Shown here one piece after another: positions 11,020 to 22,439 of a stretch of DNA of 64,000 nt. The DNA is from Montifringilla adamsi. Its lineage: Eukaryota; Chordata; Aves; Passeriformes; Passeridae. The stretch covers positions 15,726,598 to 15,790,597 of the forward strand of contig JAGGNK010013558.1 of NCBI GenBank assembly GCA_017590115.1, written 5' to 3'. The translations under genes were made by a program, and so were the position numbers. The notes beneath the pieces were generated by a model that had not been told where the DNA came from, searched no databases, and saw only the letters and a list, made by a program, of their open reading frames with translations. The stretch's first letter is position 1, and the number at the start of each line of letters is the position of its first letter.

Positions 11020-11640
11020 TAGCTCGCTCTATTCCTTTCCCCCCCACCCCTGCCGCCGGGACTGGCGGGGAAAGACCCAAAGGCGACCCGGAACGACAGC
11101 GAGAGCTGCGGAGCCGCCCGCGGTGCAACCCACAGCTCGCGAAAGGTCTTCTTCACCCCCCCTTCCCCTTCCTCCTCCTCCTCTCCTGTGCTCTCCCCTC
11201 CCCGCCGCCGCTCTCCCAAACCTCCCCCGGCCCCGCCGGGGGGGCGGCGGCCCCGCGGGGCGCGGAGGGGGCGCGGGAGGAGGCGGCTCCCCAAGTTCAG
11301 ACAAAAGCGGGGGCTGGGGCCGGAGGAGGCGCCGGGCGGGCGGTGCCAGCCCGCGCGTGTGAGCGTGTCCGTGTGTCCGTGTGTCCGTGCGTGCGTGAGC
11401 GCGCGTGGAGCCGCGCGTGAGAGCGCGTCCGCGCGCGGAGCCGCGCGTATCCCCGCGCGCGCCGCTGCCTCCGCGGCCGCGGGCGTCGCTTCCCCCGCAG
11501 CCCGGATCCCATCCGCATGTCAATGACCTGTGGAAGCATCTCCCCCGTGCGAGCGCGGCGCGGTGCAGCGGGGTCACACCGACCCCGGGTGGGATAGCGG
11601 GGTCTGCGCCCGCAGGGAGAGCGGCATCCTCGGGATGGGC
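11020..11640. promoter_or_regulatory. CpG island 3' of NR2F2
   Basis: About 600 bp of very GC-rich sequence with dense CpG, including alternating GCGCGC/GTGTCC blocks at about 11355-11465. It has no TATA box and no credible coding exon; the open frames through it are compositional. It lies about 0.5 kb past the predicted NR2F2 end and could be a promoter for an unannotated noncoding transcript, a Polycomb-recruiting island, or an enhancer-associated island. The sequence alone does not choose among these. Confidence 0.6.
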
Positions 11641-13010
11641 CAAAAAAAAAAGGGAAGGGGGGAAAGGCGGAAAAATAATAAAAGAGAAAAGGAAAGGGGG
11701 AGAAAGAAAGAGGGATAGCGAGGAAAAGGCAAGGGTGTTTCGAGGCGCTCCGTAACCGCCGATGATAAAGAGCGGGATGTGGGAATGGAGATGGGTTTTA
11801 TTTTTATTTCTTTCTCCTACTTTTTTCTTTCTTTCTTTTTTTTTTTTTTTTTTTTTTTAATTAAAACTTTAGTGGGTCCTGGGGATCGCGCTCGCTTCGC
11901 TTTGCTTTGTAGAATGGAAAGAGATACACGGAGAAATGCAGGCCTTGTCAGGATTTATTGAAGTTGGGTTTAAAAAACGTGCTTCAGATGATTTTTCCCA
12001 TTTTCTCAGATTTCAAAGGCTCCCCGCAGTGCGGCTGCCTAATTAATGGTGAAATTCAACTAAATCTAATTATGCAGTAATTTTAAAGCAGTTAGTCCTG
12101 GGCGCTGCTTTGTAATAGGAACCCAGTTTTTAAAGTTTGCTTAATGTGTTGGTTTAGGGAGCTGGGGAGGAGAAGGGTGTAAGGGACAGAGCTGTGGGGT
12201 TGTTTTTTTTCCTTTCCCCCTTCTCCCCTTTTCCCCCACCCCTTTTGTAAAGCAAAGAAATGCAAAATATAAACCCAAAACAGCCAGCGAAAGGCAAGGA
12301 GAGAGGCTGTCTTATCCCCTCGTATGTGATACGGGTATTGAGTGAGAAGCACCAGCGAAAGTGTAAATAACACAGTAGTTAATAGGGACCATAAAGGTAT
12401 TCCTGGCCTGTGGATTTCCAAGTGCCGAGCTGTTTTAGAGAGGATCTTGAATCCTGCGGTAATAAAGGGGCAACGGAGACACACAGCGTCTCTTCTTGGG
12501 AAATAGAAACCAGATTTCTGCTATTGAACATCTATTGTCATTAAGAGGAGAGGCTTGTGCTCGCGAAGTTATAAATCTTATCGCCCTTTTGATAACACAG
12601 TTGTAATCAGTTAGCATCGCATTCAAACCCAATTGTAAAACTGCCTAATTTAATATGTCATACATGTCATTAAAACTTTATTTTTCCCACTTCTCTTTTT
12701 TTCCTCCCCTCTCTCTACCCATCCCCCCCCACGTAAAATGTCAACAGATCTGGCTGGTAACGTGCAGCAGGGAGAGCCCGAGGTGGCTGCGCTGCTCCGG
12801 GGGCGAGCCCGGTGCTATGATGAAGAGGGTTTGCTTTCTTCCCATCTAGGTAATCGGAAGCGTTTCTATCATATTAGAAGTATAGGGAAAAAAAAAAAAA
12901 AAAGAATAATAAATATAGAGGGGGGTGGGAGGCAAGGGAGAGAGGAAAATGAAATCCTTCTCCTTCCTTCAGAATTGCCATCGCTCAATGAAGTTCTTTG
13001 AAAGAAACTT
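11640..13010. promoter_or_regulatory. AT-rich intergenic stretch with candidate regulatory elements
   Basis: No gene seen. After A/G- and T-rich simple sequence (11640-11860), two stretches look like noncoding regulatory DNA: 11990-12130, with TAATTA cores at 12040 and 12067, and 12490-12690, with ATAAATCTTATCGCC, several ATTA cores and a CATTAAAAC stretch. The rest is mixed sequence with A/T homopolymers. Conservation could not be measured. Confidence 0.35.
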
Positions 13011-13015
13011 GTCTT

Positions 13016-13068
13016 ATGATTAGCTAAGCAAACACATCTGCTTTCCTAGTTTGGGCTTAGCTAATTAT
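13016..13068. promoter_or_regulatory. 14-bp inverted repeat (hairpin) around homeodomain cores
   Basis: ATTAGCTAAGC at 13019-13029 is repeated as its exact reverse complement at 13055-13065, with a 25-nt spacer. Pairing extends across one G-T position to 14 bp (13016-13029 with 13055-13068). Each arm contains an ATTAGC/GCTAAT homeodomain-like core. It could be a paired binding site or a transcribed stem-loop. The function is unknown. Confidence 0.6.
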
Positions 13069-13313
13069 CAAAACAAAGGGGCCGTTTCTTCTTCTACCTT
13101 GCTGGAAAGAAGATGTTATTTCAGGAGTCCTGTCCCTCCTCCCCCCACCATCCATACACACACGCAGCCCCCGTCCCAGCCCTTCCCAGCGAAGCACCAC
13201 GCTCCTTTTATTGGGATTACCGATGGGGAAATGAGTTTGCGCACTCCTCTTCCTAATGTTAAGCTTTATCATTACCTTCCTTGGAACAATATTTTTCCAA
13301 CCAAATGTCCCTG

Positions 13314-13365
13314 AGGCAGGGCGGAGGGTGGAGGTGGGAAGGGGAAGGGAGGAGGGGGAAGGTGG
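13314..13365 (+). other. G-run cluster (possible G-quadruplex)
   Basis: More than six runs of three to five G separated by short purine loops on the + strand fit a G-quadruplex motif. It sits in purine-rich sequence directly 3' of an AT-rich stretch. Confidence 0.55.
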
Positions 13366-14410
13366 TTTTGAATTGCGGACCAACTTCGCAGCTATTTGAA
13401 TCAAGGCTGCACTCGGTTGATTTTAGTTGACAGAGCGTGTGTTGAAGCTGAACTCTATAATTTGCACTTCTGTTCTTTTATTAGACTTGGACAACGAACT
13501 AATGAGCTTTCCCCCACCACTGTGTCACTTGTATTTATTTTCTTTCGGAAACTTTTAGATAGAAGAAGTGTTCTCGCAGAAGGGCAGAGGTGGAGGGAAG
13601 GTTTCGCGCTGTGGCTATTTATTTATTTATTTTCCTGGAGGTGCAGGGATCAGCTCTGTGCTTGTGCGGATGTGTCTGTGTGCGTGCGTGTCCCTGTCCC
13701 CGGTGAAAGGCGACCCACGCGGTGTTAGAGGAGGAGAAGCTCCGAGCTACATGTGTTATCCGGGCGATGCTGCCCTTGGAGTGACTCGGGTGGTGGGAAG
13801 GTAACGCGGAGGCGAGCCTTGTGAGACGCCCGAAAACAAAATAAATATATCTATATGCGTATAAATCATCGGTCCTGAGGCAGAGGCTCCGCGGTGCGGG
13901 CGCGCTGTGGAGCGGAGGGGAGCGGAGGGCAGTGAGCCGCTTGAACCCGAATTTGGTCAGATCTCTGCAGGAGCGGGTTAACTTTATAAAAGCGAGAGGT
14001 GGCTTTAAACACGTACCTGAGAGACGCTGGAAGAAAGGGGTTTGGAAGCAAATAGAAAGATTTTAAATATACATGTGTATTTAAGAAAGGGAGAAAAAGC
14101 CCAAAGGAAGGGTTTCCATACACACACACACACAAAAAAAAAAAGGAGGGTGAAATGTTTGTCACTACATGACCACCAACGCACGAAGCCGTATCCATCG
14201 CTCGGAGCCTGCTCCATCCGTGCGAGTCGTGAGATATTTTGAATTTTGATTCCAGCGTGTTTTCTTTGAACTGGGCCTTTCGGTTTATTAAGGCAGGAAG
14301 AGGAACTCAGCAATCCTCTTTGAAACACGCTTGGTTTAACTATTTTACACAAGTTTGCCCAGGTCCCTGGAGATTCTCCAGTTGAAGAAGATTGAAATTA
14401 GAGTTAAAAG
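13366..14410. other. Mixed intergenic DNA with a short CpG-rich segment
   Basis: No gene seen. About 13640-13990 is CpG-rich with a TATTTATTTATT repeat at its left edge. A near-palindrome TTAAATATACATGTGTATTTAA lies at 14063-14084, and a CA/A-rich simple stretch at 14120-14145. Open frames here are short and unconvincing. Confidence 0.4.
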
Positions 14411-14411
14411 C

Positions 14412-14475
14412 TGGCGGAGGGGGGGGAGGGTGTGCTGGGAGGGGGTGTAAGAGGGGTAAGGGGGTGGAGGGCGAG
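14412..14475 (+). other. G-run cluster (possible G-quadruplex)
   Basis: Runs of G8, G3, G3, G5, G4, G5 and G3 on the + strand within 60 bp make this a strong candidate for quadruplex formation. It is adjacent to AT-rich DNA and has no coding association. Confidence 0.55.
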
Positions 14476-14839
14476 TGTGGAAGAGGGTGATGAATCTATT
14501 GTAAATGCTCTCCTGTATTCTTGTGTGTTGGGGAATGGAACAGAAATCTGCGTCGCCTTGTTTGATCCATACGCGCGCATCTGCGTGTGCGGGTGCATGG
14601 CTCATACTCTATATGGAGACATGCACACACATCTCTAGGCCACGATTAATATTCCCAGAAATGCAGGAGAAAAAAGCTGGTATTTAGCGGCCATACGGAG
14701 AGGCGCACGCTGCCTGGTTCCCAGCAGCTTCACTCCCAAACTTTGCCTTTTCTTTTGTTTTCTTTTCTTTATTCTTTTTTTTTCCCACCTCCTTCTTGTA
14801 AATTGCTGTTAACGTGTGTCTTTATGTTCTGTCTATAAC

Positions 14840-15080
14840 TAGGATGTAATCAGGCGCCCCATGTCTCCCTCTGAAAGCATTTAATAAATGTCTATTAAAG
14901 CGCTACAAATGTAAGATAAATTTAGTGGCGCTGCTGTCTCCCTGTATCCAAACGGTAATGATGGATTTATCAACAGGGATTCGCCTTCAGCGCGGTGAGA
15001 GAGATTTACTCAACAAATAAGTCGGAAAAGCACCCACCCAAATACAATCATTTATACGGAAACTGATTTCTTTACAGCAC
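14840..15080. promoter_or_regulatory. Candidate noncoding regulatory element
   Basis: Complex, non-repetitive, moderately AT-rich sequence containing several AATAAA/TAAT-type words, a GCGCTGCTGTCTCC block and AACGGTAATGATGGATTTATC. It lacks an open frame of note. High word complexity without repeats next to a developmental transcription factor suggests an enhancer. This is a composition-based call. Confidence 0.3.
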
Positions 15081-18000
15081 CATAGATTCGAGGGAACATA
15101 CAGCTTATTGCCTTTTTCCCCCCTTCGCTTTTTCTTTTTTTTTTTTTCTTTTTTTCACCCGTCCTCCTTTTATTTCCCTCCTTTTTAACATAATCAGTGG
15201 AGCTGGGAACGTGTGTTTGTCTCTGTTTTGGGAGTGTTTGCCTGCTTATTGCTGGTGGAAGCTCCCAGACTCGATCAAACCCGGATCAATGCCTAATTTC
15301 TCGGCATCACCCTCTCCCTTCTCCCCCCTACTTTTCACGTTTTTTTTTTTTTTCCTTCAGCCCCAAAATATCGAACATAGTGTATTCGGTATCAAAACCC
15401 GTCGAGTTTCGAAGTCCAAGATGAATAATAAAAGGGGGGGAAATTGTCCCTGAATTATCTGCTTGTCGCTTCGTAAATGCTTGCGAGCGGCTCTCAGGAG
15501 CCACGCCACCTCGCAGAGATGCTGCCTACCTCTGCTGAAATTTCTCTCTCCTTTTTCTTAGCCTTTGCTTTGAACCCTACCCAATACCCTGCATGGTTAT
15601 AAAAGGAACGAACTCAGAAAGAAGCACCATTCATTGTTGGATTCAAGCACTGTCAAAAAAAAAAAAAAAAAAATTACTGAAATGCAGCCACATAGCGCCC
15701 TTAAGATTATTTCCCTTTCCTAGAAAGTAGCTCCTAACCTCAGATTTCTCCCCCCTCCCCCTTCTTCCCTGGTTTTATTCCCCCCCTCTCCCCCCACGCA
15801 CACACACCCTTGACCACATCTTTCTCCGATTCGCCTTGGAAAAAAAAAATTGCATGTGCTGATGTGATGGAGCCCTTTAAACAACGGGCATGTGAGAGCT
15901 GTATTCACTCTGAAACATTACCCCTATTTTCTGAATTTCCTTCCTTTCAAATAGCTGCTCGTATCTTTCTATCCTGGATCCCTGATTTAAACATCCTCGG
16001 TTCTGGGAGCTTGTTAGATACATCTACATTTTAATTTAATTTAATTTCGGTATTGTACTTAAAGCAACAATAAATAAACCAGAGAACTTGTGTTTTCCTT
16101 TGCAGAGAGTTTTTTATTCTTCTCTAGAAATTTCATTGAGATGTCTCTGTACTTTGTTTGTCAGTTATCTTTGTTCCTTTTAAATAAAGGGCTTTTAAAT
16201 GGACTTATTGCTCCCAGCGTGGGTTCTTCTCTCTAAATGTTAGAAAATTGTGCCATCTACCCGCTATTCTAAGTACTGTCACACTCGGAGACCTCCAAGG
16301 ACCTTCCAGCCCCAACTTCAATACAACTGTGTCAAAGGGTGCCTAGTAGCGAGAGGAGAAAGGTTTGCGTGGATTTTACAGATTTCCAGCCTGAATCGCT
16401 CTCTGAAGCGCCAAAATGATCTGCAAAGATGCAGTTGGCTTCCTTTGATGGCTGGCGCTCCGGCCCCAGCTCCAACCCAAGCCTTTGCAGGAACTAATGA
16501 AGCCTCCCTGCCTTTAGCTACATCGCACTTTCTCTCCAGTGCATAGTTTTCCTGCTAATTTTAGACACGAAAAGTGTGGGTGTGCAGGGAAAGGGGGGAG
16601 GGGGCAGTCAGTCTTCTGTCGTATTTTTTTTTTCTTTAAGAGAAATAGTCAGATATTTATAGCCATGGCCTCTAATGCTGAAAATATAGTGTCGTTAATT
16701 GAAAAACAAAAGTTCGCTTGCTGAGGTTGGTTCTGGCTGATTAGCTGGGGATGCTGCTGGCTGTGTTTCCAAGGGCGGGATGAGCAAAACAGAAATGTAT
16801 ATAAACTTTACAGGCCTTTTTATCCCCACCCCAATACTTTGCACAGTAACCCAGTTCTACCTCATTAGCACAACTGGAACATTAGTGCTCAGGTTTAAAA
16901 TTAGATTTCAAAACCTTTCTTGCTCGTGGGTAAGTAGAAATAGTTGGAAAAGTGTCTTAATTTTTTTTTCTTTCTTTTCCCACTAAAAATTGAAATCAGA
17001 AGTGCCTTCTAAATCAGTTTAAATGGATTGATTACCAATTTCCAGCTTTCTGTAATGGTGTAGTTACATGTCTTCGAAATTATTTTCTGGACCTCTTATA
17101 GGAGTTTCAGGAGAGATTTGAGGGTGTTGGACGAGTATTTATGTGCGGGGAAAAAACAGTGATACGCTTTATGACTTTTATGACTTGTTTCACACTGTTC
17201 GAGAAATGGAGTTTTAAGCAATGTACAATTAAAACTATATTGCTCTTTGGACAAATTCCAAGAAACTTCAGAATCAATTAGTTTAGATCCTTGAATACTT
17301 GTTGCTAATACGTGTATATATATATATATATATATATATATGATATCAAAGAGCAAGATCGACTTGCCAAGGACAGCTCTGCTCCAGATGTAATTTTTAA
17401 GTCCCTGCCATATAGCTGCACTGAATCGCTTCTCCGATTTCTCATTTTTCATTCATTCCTGTCGGAATATCCAGACATCACAGAATCATTTTTCTCTCCC
17501 TTTTTTCCACCCCCCTCCCCCGTCCAACCCCCTCTTTCGTGCCTTTTCGAGCTTTCCGGGAAGTTTCGCGATTTGTTTTTGTTTGTTTGTTTGTTTGTTT
17601 GTTTTTCCGTTTGATACTTCCCAGTGTCTTTTTAACCATTCCCGTGATGATTTCTATTGGCCAGGTACTAGGGTTAAAACTTTATTCTTCGCTACCCACA
17701 AACTCCCGCCCCGCAGGCGAAGCCACATTCAGCCACTCCTAATTCCCAGGTTTAAAGATAATCCTAATTTTGAAAGCGGCTTCACCAGCCGCTCTCTTCC
17801 CTTGATCACAAACTGTTTAGTCATCTTAAGTGCGATTTTCCTTCCTTCCCCAGTATTTTTTTTCCTTGCCCCAGAGCCTTTTTCAGACCACATCTCTACT
17901 GCCTGAGCTTGGCGGTGGGAGCGGGGCTGTTCCCCACCCGCTGCAGGGCTCTGGCTTTGGGGCCGCAGGGGCTGGGACTCAGCTCCGGGCATCCCAAACC

Positions 18001-18955
18001 ATCCCAAACCATCCCAGCGCCTTCCGTTTCTTCCTTGGAGATCATTGTCCGTCCCTACTCTTTGCAACGTTTATTTTTCTGGACAAGAAAGTCGTCCCCC
18101 GCTGCAGATGTAATGGATTCCACTCGCAGGTTTTCCTTCCTGCAGAATCTAATCTCAGCCAACAAGTTTCTGCCTTAACTCCTTCATCGTTATTAGTGAA
18201 AGACCCCTGGAAATTAGCTGTACAGTGACCTCAGATTTCATCCTCTCGGCAGACAGTTTCACTTAGCCTTAAAAAGAAGCTATTTTTTTTTTTAGCTCAC
18301 TAAAGTATATAATAATAACAACAATAATAATAATAAACTCTGACAGCAGCATATGCAAAATATCTTGAGGATAAAGCCTTAAATGAGACATTGACTTCCA
18401 GACTAGTTTTTTCATTGACACTGCATGAGGCTCAAAGGAGCAGTGAGAGGAAGGGCTGCCATCCAGCAAAGTTTGCTGGACTTTATTCAGAAAAACTCGA
18501 TCTTTCCCTCGCTGAAGCCAATGGCGAACTTGTACAATAGGAGGCAGGTCAGAGCACATCACACTGCCCATATTGTCTTCTGAAACATGGGAAGAACCCA
18601 GCCACCTTCCTCAGCTGCCTTTTAAAAAAAATATTTTTATTCTGTTCCACGCCTGATAGACACCCCCTCCCCGTTCGTGTTTTGTGTTTCCTAATCCCTT
18701 TATAGGAGGATGATTCATTTTGCACTGTCACTATTTTCAATTTTGTGGGTTTACTGATGTCTTACTAAAGGGAAAAAAAAAAAAAAAAAGTACACTTTTC
18801 CTACCCCAAAGGTCTCATTAGCCTCCGCTGGCTGCTTTTTAGACAGCAGCTCAGTCTCTCACCTCCAGCTGAATTTGTCCAACCCCTTCATCTCCTCATG
18901 TTTTATTTCGAGGTCTCACTGAAAAAAAAAACCCAAAACATTAAATTCCCAAAAG
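15081..18955. other. Gene-free interval
   Basis: I see no gene. The interval contains T- and A-rich simple sequence (15129-15147, 15340-15355, A18 at about 15656-15673), a TTTAA repeat (about 16030-16047), a (TA)14 run at 17314-17341, a (GTTT)n run at 17577-17605, an 11-bp triple repeat CATCCCAAAC at about 17989-18017, an ATA/ACA trinucleotide run (18308-18336) and A18 at about 18772-18789. Stretches at 16640-16790 and 18230-18420 have ordinary complexity and could hold regulatory elements. Confidence 0.4.
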
Positions 18956-19580
18956 GTCAGCTTCTCCCCGCTCTAATATCCCCGCCAGCCTCCCGCAGCC
19001 CCGAGGTTCCGTCCGTGCTCCCGTTCGGATGCCGCTGCGGGGATGCAGCAGCCCCGGGGAGCGGCTCGGGCTGCGGGGTCCGCAGCATCCCCCGGGACAG
19101 CCCCGGCCGCAGCCCCGGCGCTGCTCGGAGCACCTTCCGCTCTCCAGCTCCTCGCACGCTCTGGCCAGACCTTAATGTTGTTGTTGTTATTATTACTATT
19201 ATGATTATTATTATTATTACAACTGATATTCAAATGGGTGCCTGTTTGTCCCCGCCAGCAGTGTGTTTCAGAGCGATTATCTCATATCTTTCCTGCAGCA
19301 GTAAGCTATCCTTCAGCCCCGGGTCAGGCATTGATCTCTCTGCAATGTAACAAACGGCCGGGTTAATTTTCCCTCATTACCATTTCCATAGCTCAGGCTC
19401 CACACACAGGACGGAGCCCTCCAGCCCGCAGCCGCTGTGTGCGGCTCGGCGCGCGCACGCGGACACACAGCCGGACAGACGGACACGGGGACATGTGCGG
19501 GGACAGCACCCCGAACCCGCAGAGCCCGCTCCGAGCACCCCCGGCAGCGCGGGGCGCGCTCGCTGCCTTTCTCTCCCGTG
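18956..19580. promoter_or_regulatory. Twin CpG islands flanking an AT-rich centre
   Basis: CpG-dense segments at about 18960-19170 and 19385-19580 bracket a TTG/TTA trinucleotide run (about 19176-19222) and a complex AT-rich block (19223-19384). No exon is credible. The layout resembles island-edged developmental enhancers or a bidirectional noncoding promoter; neither is proven. Confidence 0.45.
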
Positions 19581-19673
19581 TCACCTTGCCTGACCCCCCC
19601 TCTTTGTACGGATTCGGGGTTTTCTTTGGGGTTGTATTATTTTTTAAACGTTGTTCTGCTCGCTATAAATTAG

Positions 19674-19677
<4 letters not shown>

Positions 19678-19707
<30 letters not shown>
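19678..19707. repeat. T30 homopolymer
   Basis: An uninterrupted 30-T run shortly after the CpG islands, with no retroposon body attached. Confidence 0.9.
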
Positions 19708-20169
19708 CTTCATCGAGTCTTTTCATTCACTGGTTGCAAAAGAAAAGGGGGTTGGTCAACACCAAAATGGCAAAGTTCAGCTTGGAGAAAAAAAAAAAAA
19801 ACCAAAAAAGAAAAAACCTCCAGCTACCTACAAAGGGGCTCAGGGCTTTGTAATGGCAGAAAGAAACAAAAATGAAAAGAAAATTGCAGTTGAGGCTAAA
19901 GTGTGAGAGTGTGTTTGTGTGTATGTATATCTGTGTGTATTTTTAAAGGTTTCTTTGAACTGCCTTTGTGCTGACTAGGCAAAGCTCCTTGCCAATGCTA
20001 GTCACGGTTTAAGGAACTTTGAGTTAACCTCTTATATCGAATGAATCTTTTCATTTGGAAACCAATAAATCTCAATCTCTAGCCACCTTTTGTAGAACAG
20101 GCTGAGGCTTACCAAGGCGAGGCTGAAGCTTATAATAAAGAAGAGATAAAGTTTGCCAAAGTTTAGGTT

Positions 20170-20171
<2 letters not shown>

Positions 20172-20225
<54 letters not shown>
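20172..20225. repeat. T54 homopolymer
   Basis: The longest homopolymer in the window, 54 T without interruption. It is flanked by GGTTGG on the left and AAACCTTCCCC on the right. No SINE or LINE body or target duplication is seen. Confidence 0.9.
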
Positions 20226-20229
<4 letters not shown>

Positions 20230-22435
20230 CTTCCCCTCCTTCTTCTTCCTCTTCTTCTCTTGTAAATAAAAGTTTTGGAGATGGCAGCATTTGGAAGCAA
20301 TCCGGAGAAGGACTTGGATCTATGCATTGTTTCACAGTAAGCCTATTTACTTAAATAGAGTCTTCAGGGATTGAAACACGAAAATGATTTATAGTTTTCC
20401 AACAAGTCATTATTTTGGTCAGTTGTTGAGGGTGGGGTTGTGGAAAAGGAGGGGGGTCCATACAGTGTAATAATCAATGTGTGTCTATGGAAAGTGAAAA
20501 GGGAGGGGTGGGGAGGGGAGGGTTCTGTAGATAAGTAGGGTTAACACTATAAACATTGCAGACAATTGAGTTTTCCCATCTGAGCGGGAGTTGGGGAGAA
20601 AAGGGGTCTTCACATTTATCAGGCATGGAAGAGGGGGAGTGTGGGTGAACGAGAGAGAGGGGGAAAAATCCATTTCTCAAATCACTCCGGACTCACTCCT
20701 TTGGTTTCTGCCTTGCACTTTTGCATTTTGGGGATCATTTCTTTGAAGTACTTTGAAACCCAGCGTTTCATCTAATCTTTGGACGGGAGACGTGACCACG
20801 AGAATCAATGTTTTGATTTATTTTTTCAGTATTTATCTCCTGTCCAGTCTCCCTCGCTCGCTCGCCTGATTATTCCATATTTATACTTGTGTATACATAA
20901 TGTACAGATTATATATATAATGCCCCCGTAGACATCTTTTAAAAAATCATTTGCAATTTCTCTTCCACGGAGGCTCAGTTCACTTCTCAACCCCTCTCTT
21001 TATCCTGTTTTATTTCAAGACGCTGTCTTCTTGCCGTCTCCAAATTGTTCCCATCCAGGAGTTATTAATTACTCTTACAAGGCGGGAGATTCTTAACTAA
21101 TAACAAAGTTGTAAATTACCACCTTCCCTCAAATATTTCTCATTTGTCAACCCTGATTGATTTGATTAATATTCCACCGGCTGAGATCATTTCAAGTTGC
21201 ACTATATAATCAGCAGCACCAGGCTGCTCAGCAGAGCTTCTGCTTGCGGAGAAGGATTTTCTCCAGCCCTTGAGCTGAAGTGTATTTTGCACTTGCTCCA
21301 GAGGAGGTATAGACGTGGACCTATCGCTCAAAGGACTTTAAGGTGCAGAGGCTGAATACGGTGTCGGGAAATTAAATGAGCAAAGCGTGTCTGGTTTAAA
21401 AAAAAATAAATTAAAAAAAAAAAAAAAGAACAAAAAAAATCAGTAAAGAAAAAGAAACGAATGATAAACCCTCAAGTAAACCTGGAAGAAAAAGAGGACA
21501 CGGGTTTCAGCCCTGCTTGCGGGGCTGGTTCAGCCCTCGCCTGAACTCTCCCACACTCCCTCCTCGCCTTGCATCCAGACTGTCACACCGCCTGGAATAA
21601 ACACCCAGCACTTTGGTTTGTGCTTTGCTTGTGGTCTCGGACGCACAGAAATACCAATAGCGCTTAAATTAACCCCCCATCCCTTGAAGTGATAGACAAT
21701 AAACTTGGCTTCAGCCCCTCTCGCTCCGCCGCGAGTGGGACTGGGATTCTGGTTCGAAACCATCATATTGACTTAATTACGTGGCTGTAAATAACGGCCC
21801 AGAGATCATCTTTCTCTGCTTTTAAGGGGGGGAAAAAAGGAAAAAGGTCACCTGGGTGAGTTTTCTGCCCTGTACCAGAGCGGAACCTACGCGCAGCGCC
21901 GCGCATATGCGCAGCCCGCACCTAAAGAGCAGGATGTAGGAAATAAGGTGGAAATCGCTAAATAGAAGTGACCCCTGCGTGCCTGAGCCGGGGCAGCAGA
22001 TCCCGCTGCTGTCCTTGCGACCCAGCGACACCCGCTCTCTCGGCCAGCACTTCAGTTTTAATCTTAATTACATTAAGTGAAGTAGCGGGCTGGCCGTGGG
22101 GTTGGCAGTGACGGCTGCCTGGTAAAGATCGATCGCGACTATCGCCTTTCTATCTCTGTTCACAACCCACCTTGTCTGCGGCCGGGGAGGTGGTGGGGCT
22201 TTTTTTGCTTTTTTCCTTCCCCCCCCCTTGTTGTTGTTGTTGTTGTGGTTTTCGTGCGAGTGTAAATGTAAAAATGAGAGACACGAGTGAAATAACATTC
22301 CGCCCAGTCACCTGCAATTCAATATGCACACGAGAGACGCCGATGTATATGAGACGATTTTAATTATGATTAGAAGACACACTCTGAGCAAGAAAATAGA
22401 TTTGGAGGGAGGGGGAAGCACATGATATGCCATGA
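20226..22435. other. Gene-free interval with AT-rich element candidates
   Basis: No gene is seen. A G-run cluster lies at 20501-20525. The stretch 20860-21210 is complex and AT-rich with TAATTA-like words (GTTATTAATTACTC near 21061) and TTGATTTGATTAATATTCC near 21158, so it is a reasonable enhancer candidate. A-rich simple sequence is at 21399-21455. A GCGCATATGCGC palindrome at 21901-21912 lies in CpG-rich sequence. A TTGTTG run is at 22228-22247. Confidence 0.4.
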
Positions 22436-22439
22436 TGCC

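Noticed and set aside
17476..17492. TCACAGAATCAT word similar to the CR1 3' end
   Set aside because: The match stops after 12 bases and none of the following CR1 blocks are present.
21728..21762. GGTTCGAAACC word resembling a tRNA B box
   Set aside because: No A box at the proper distance and no cloverleaf pairing could be formed around it.
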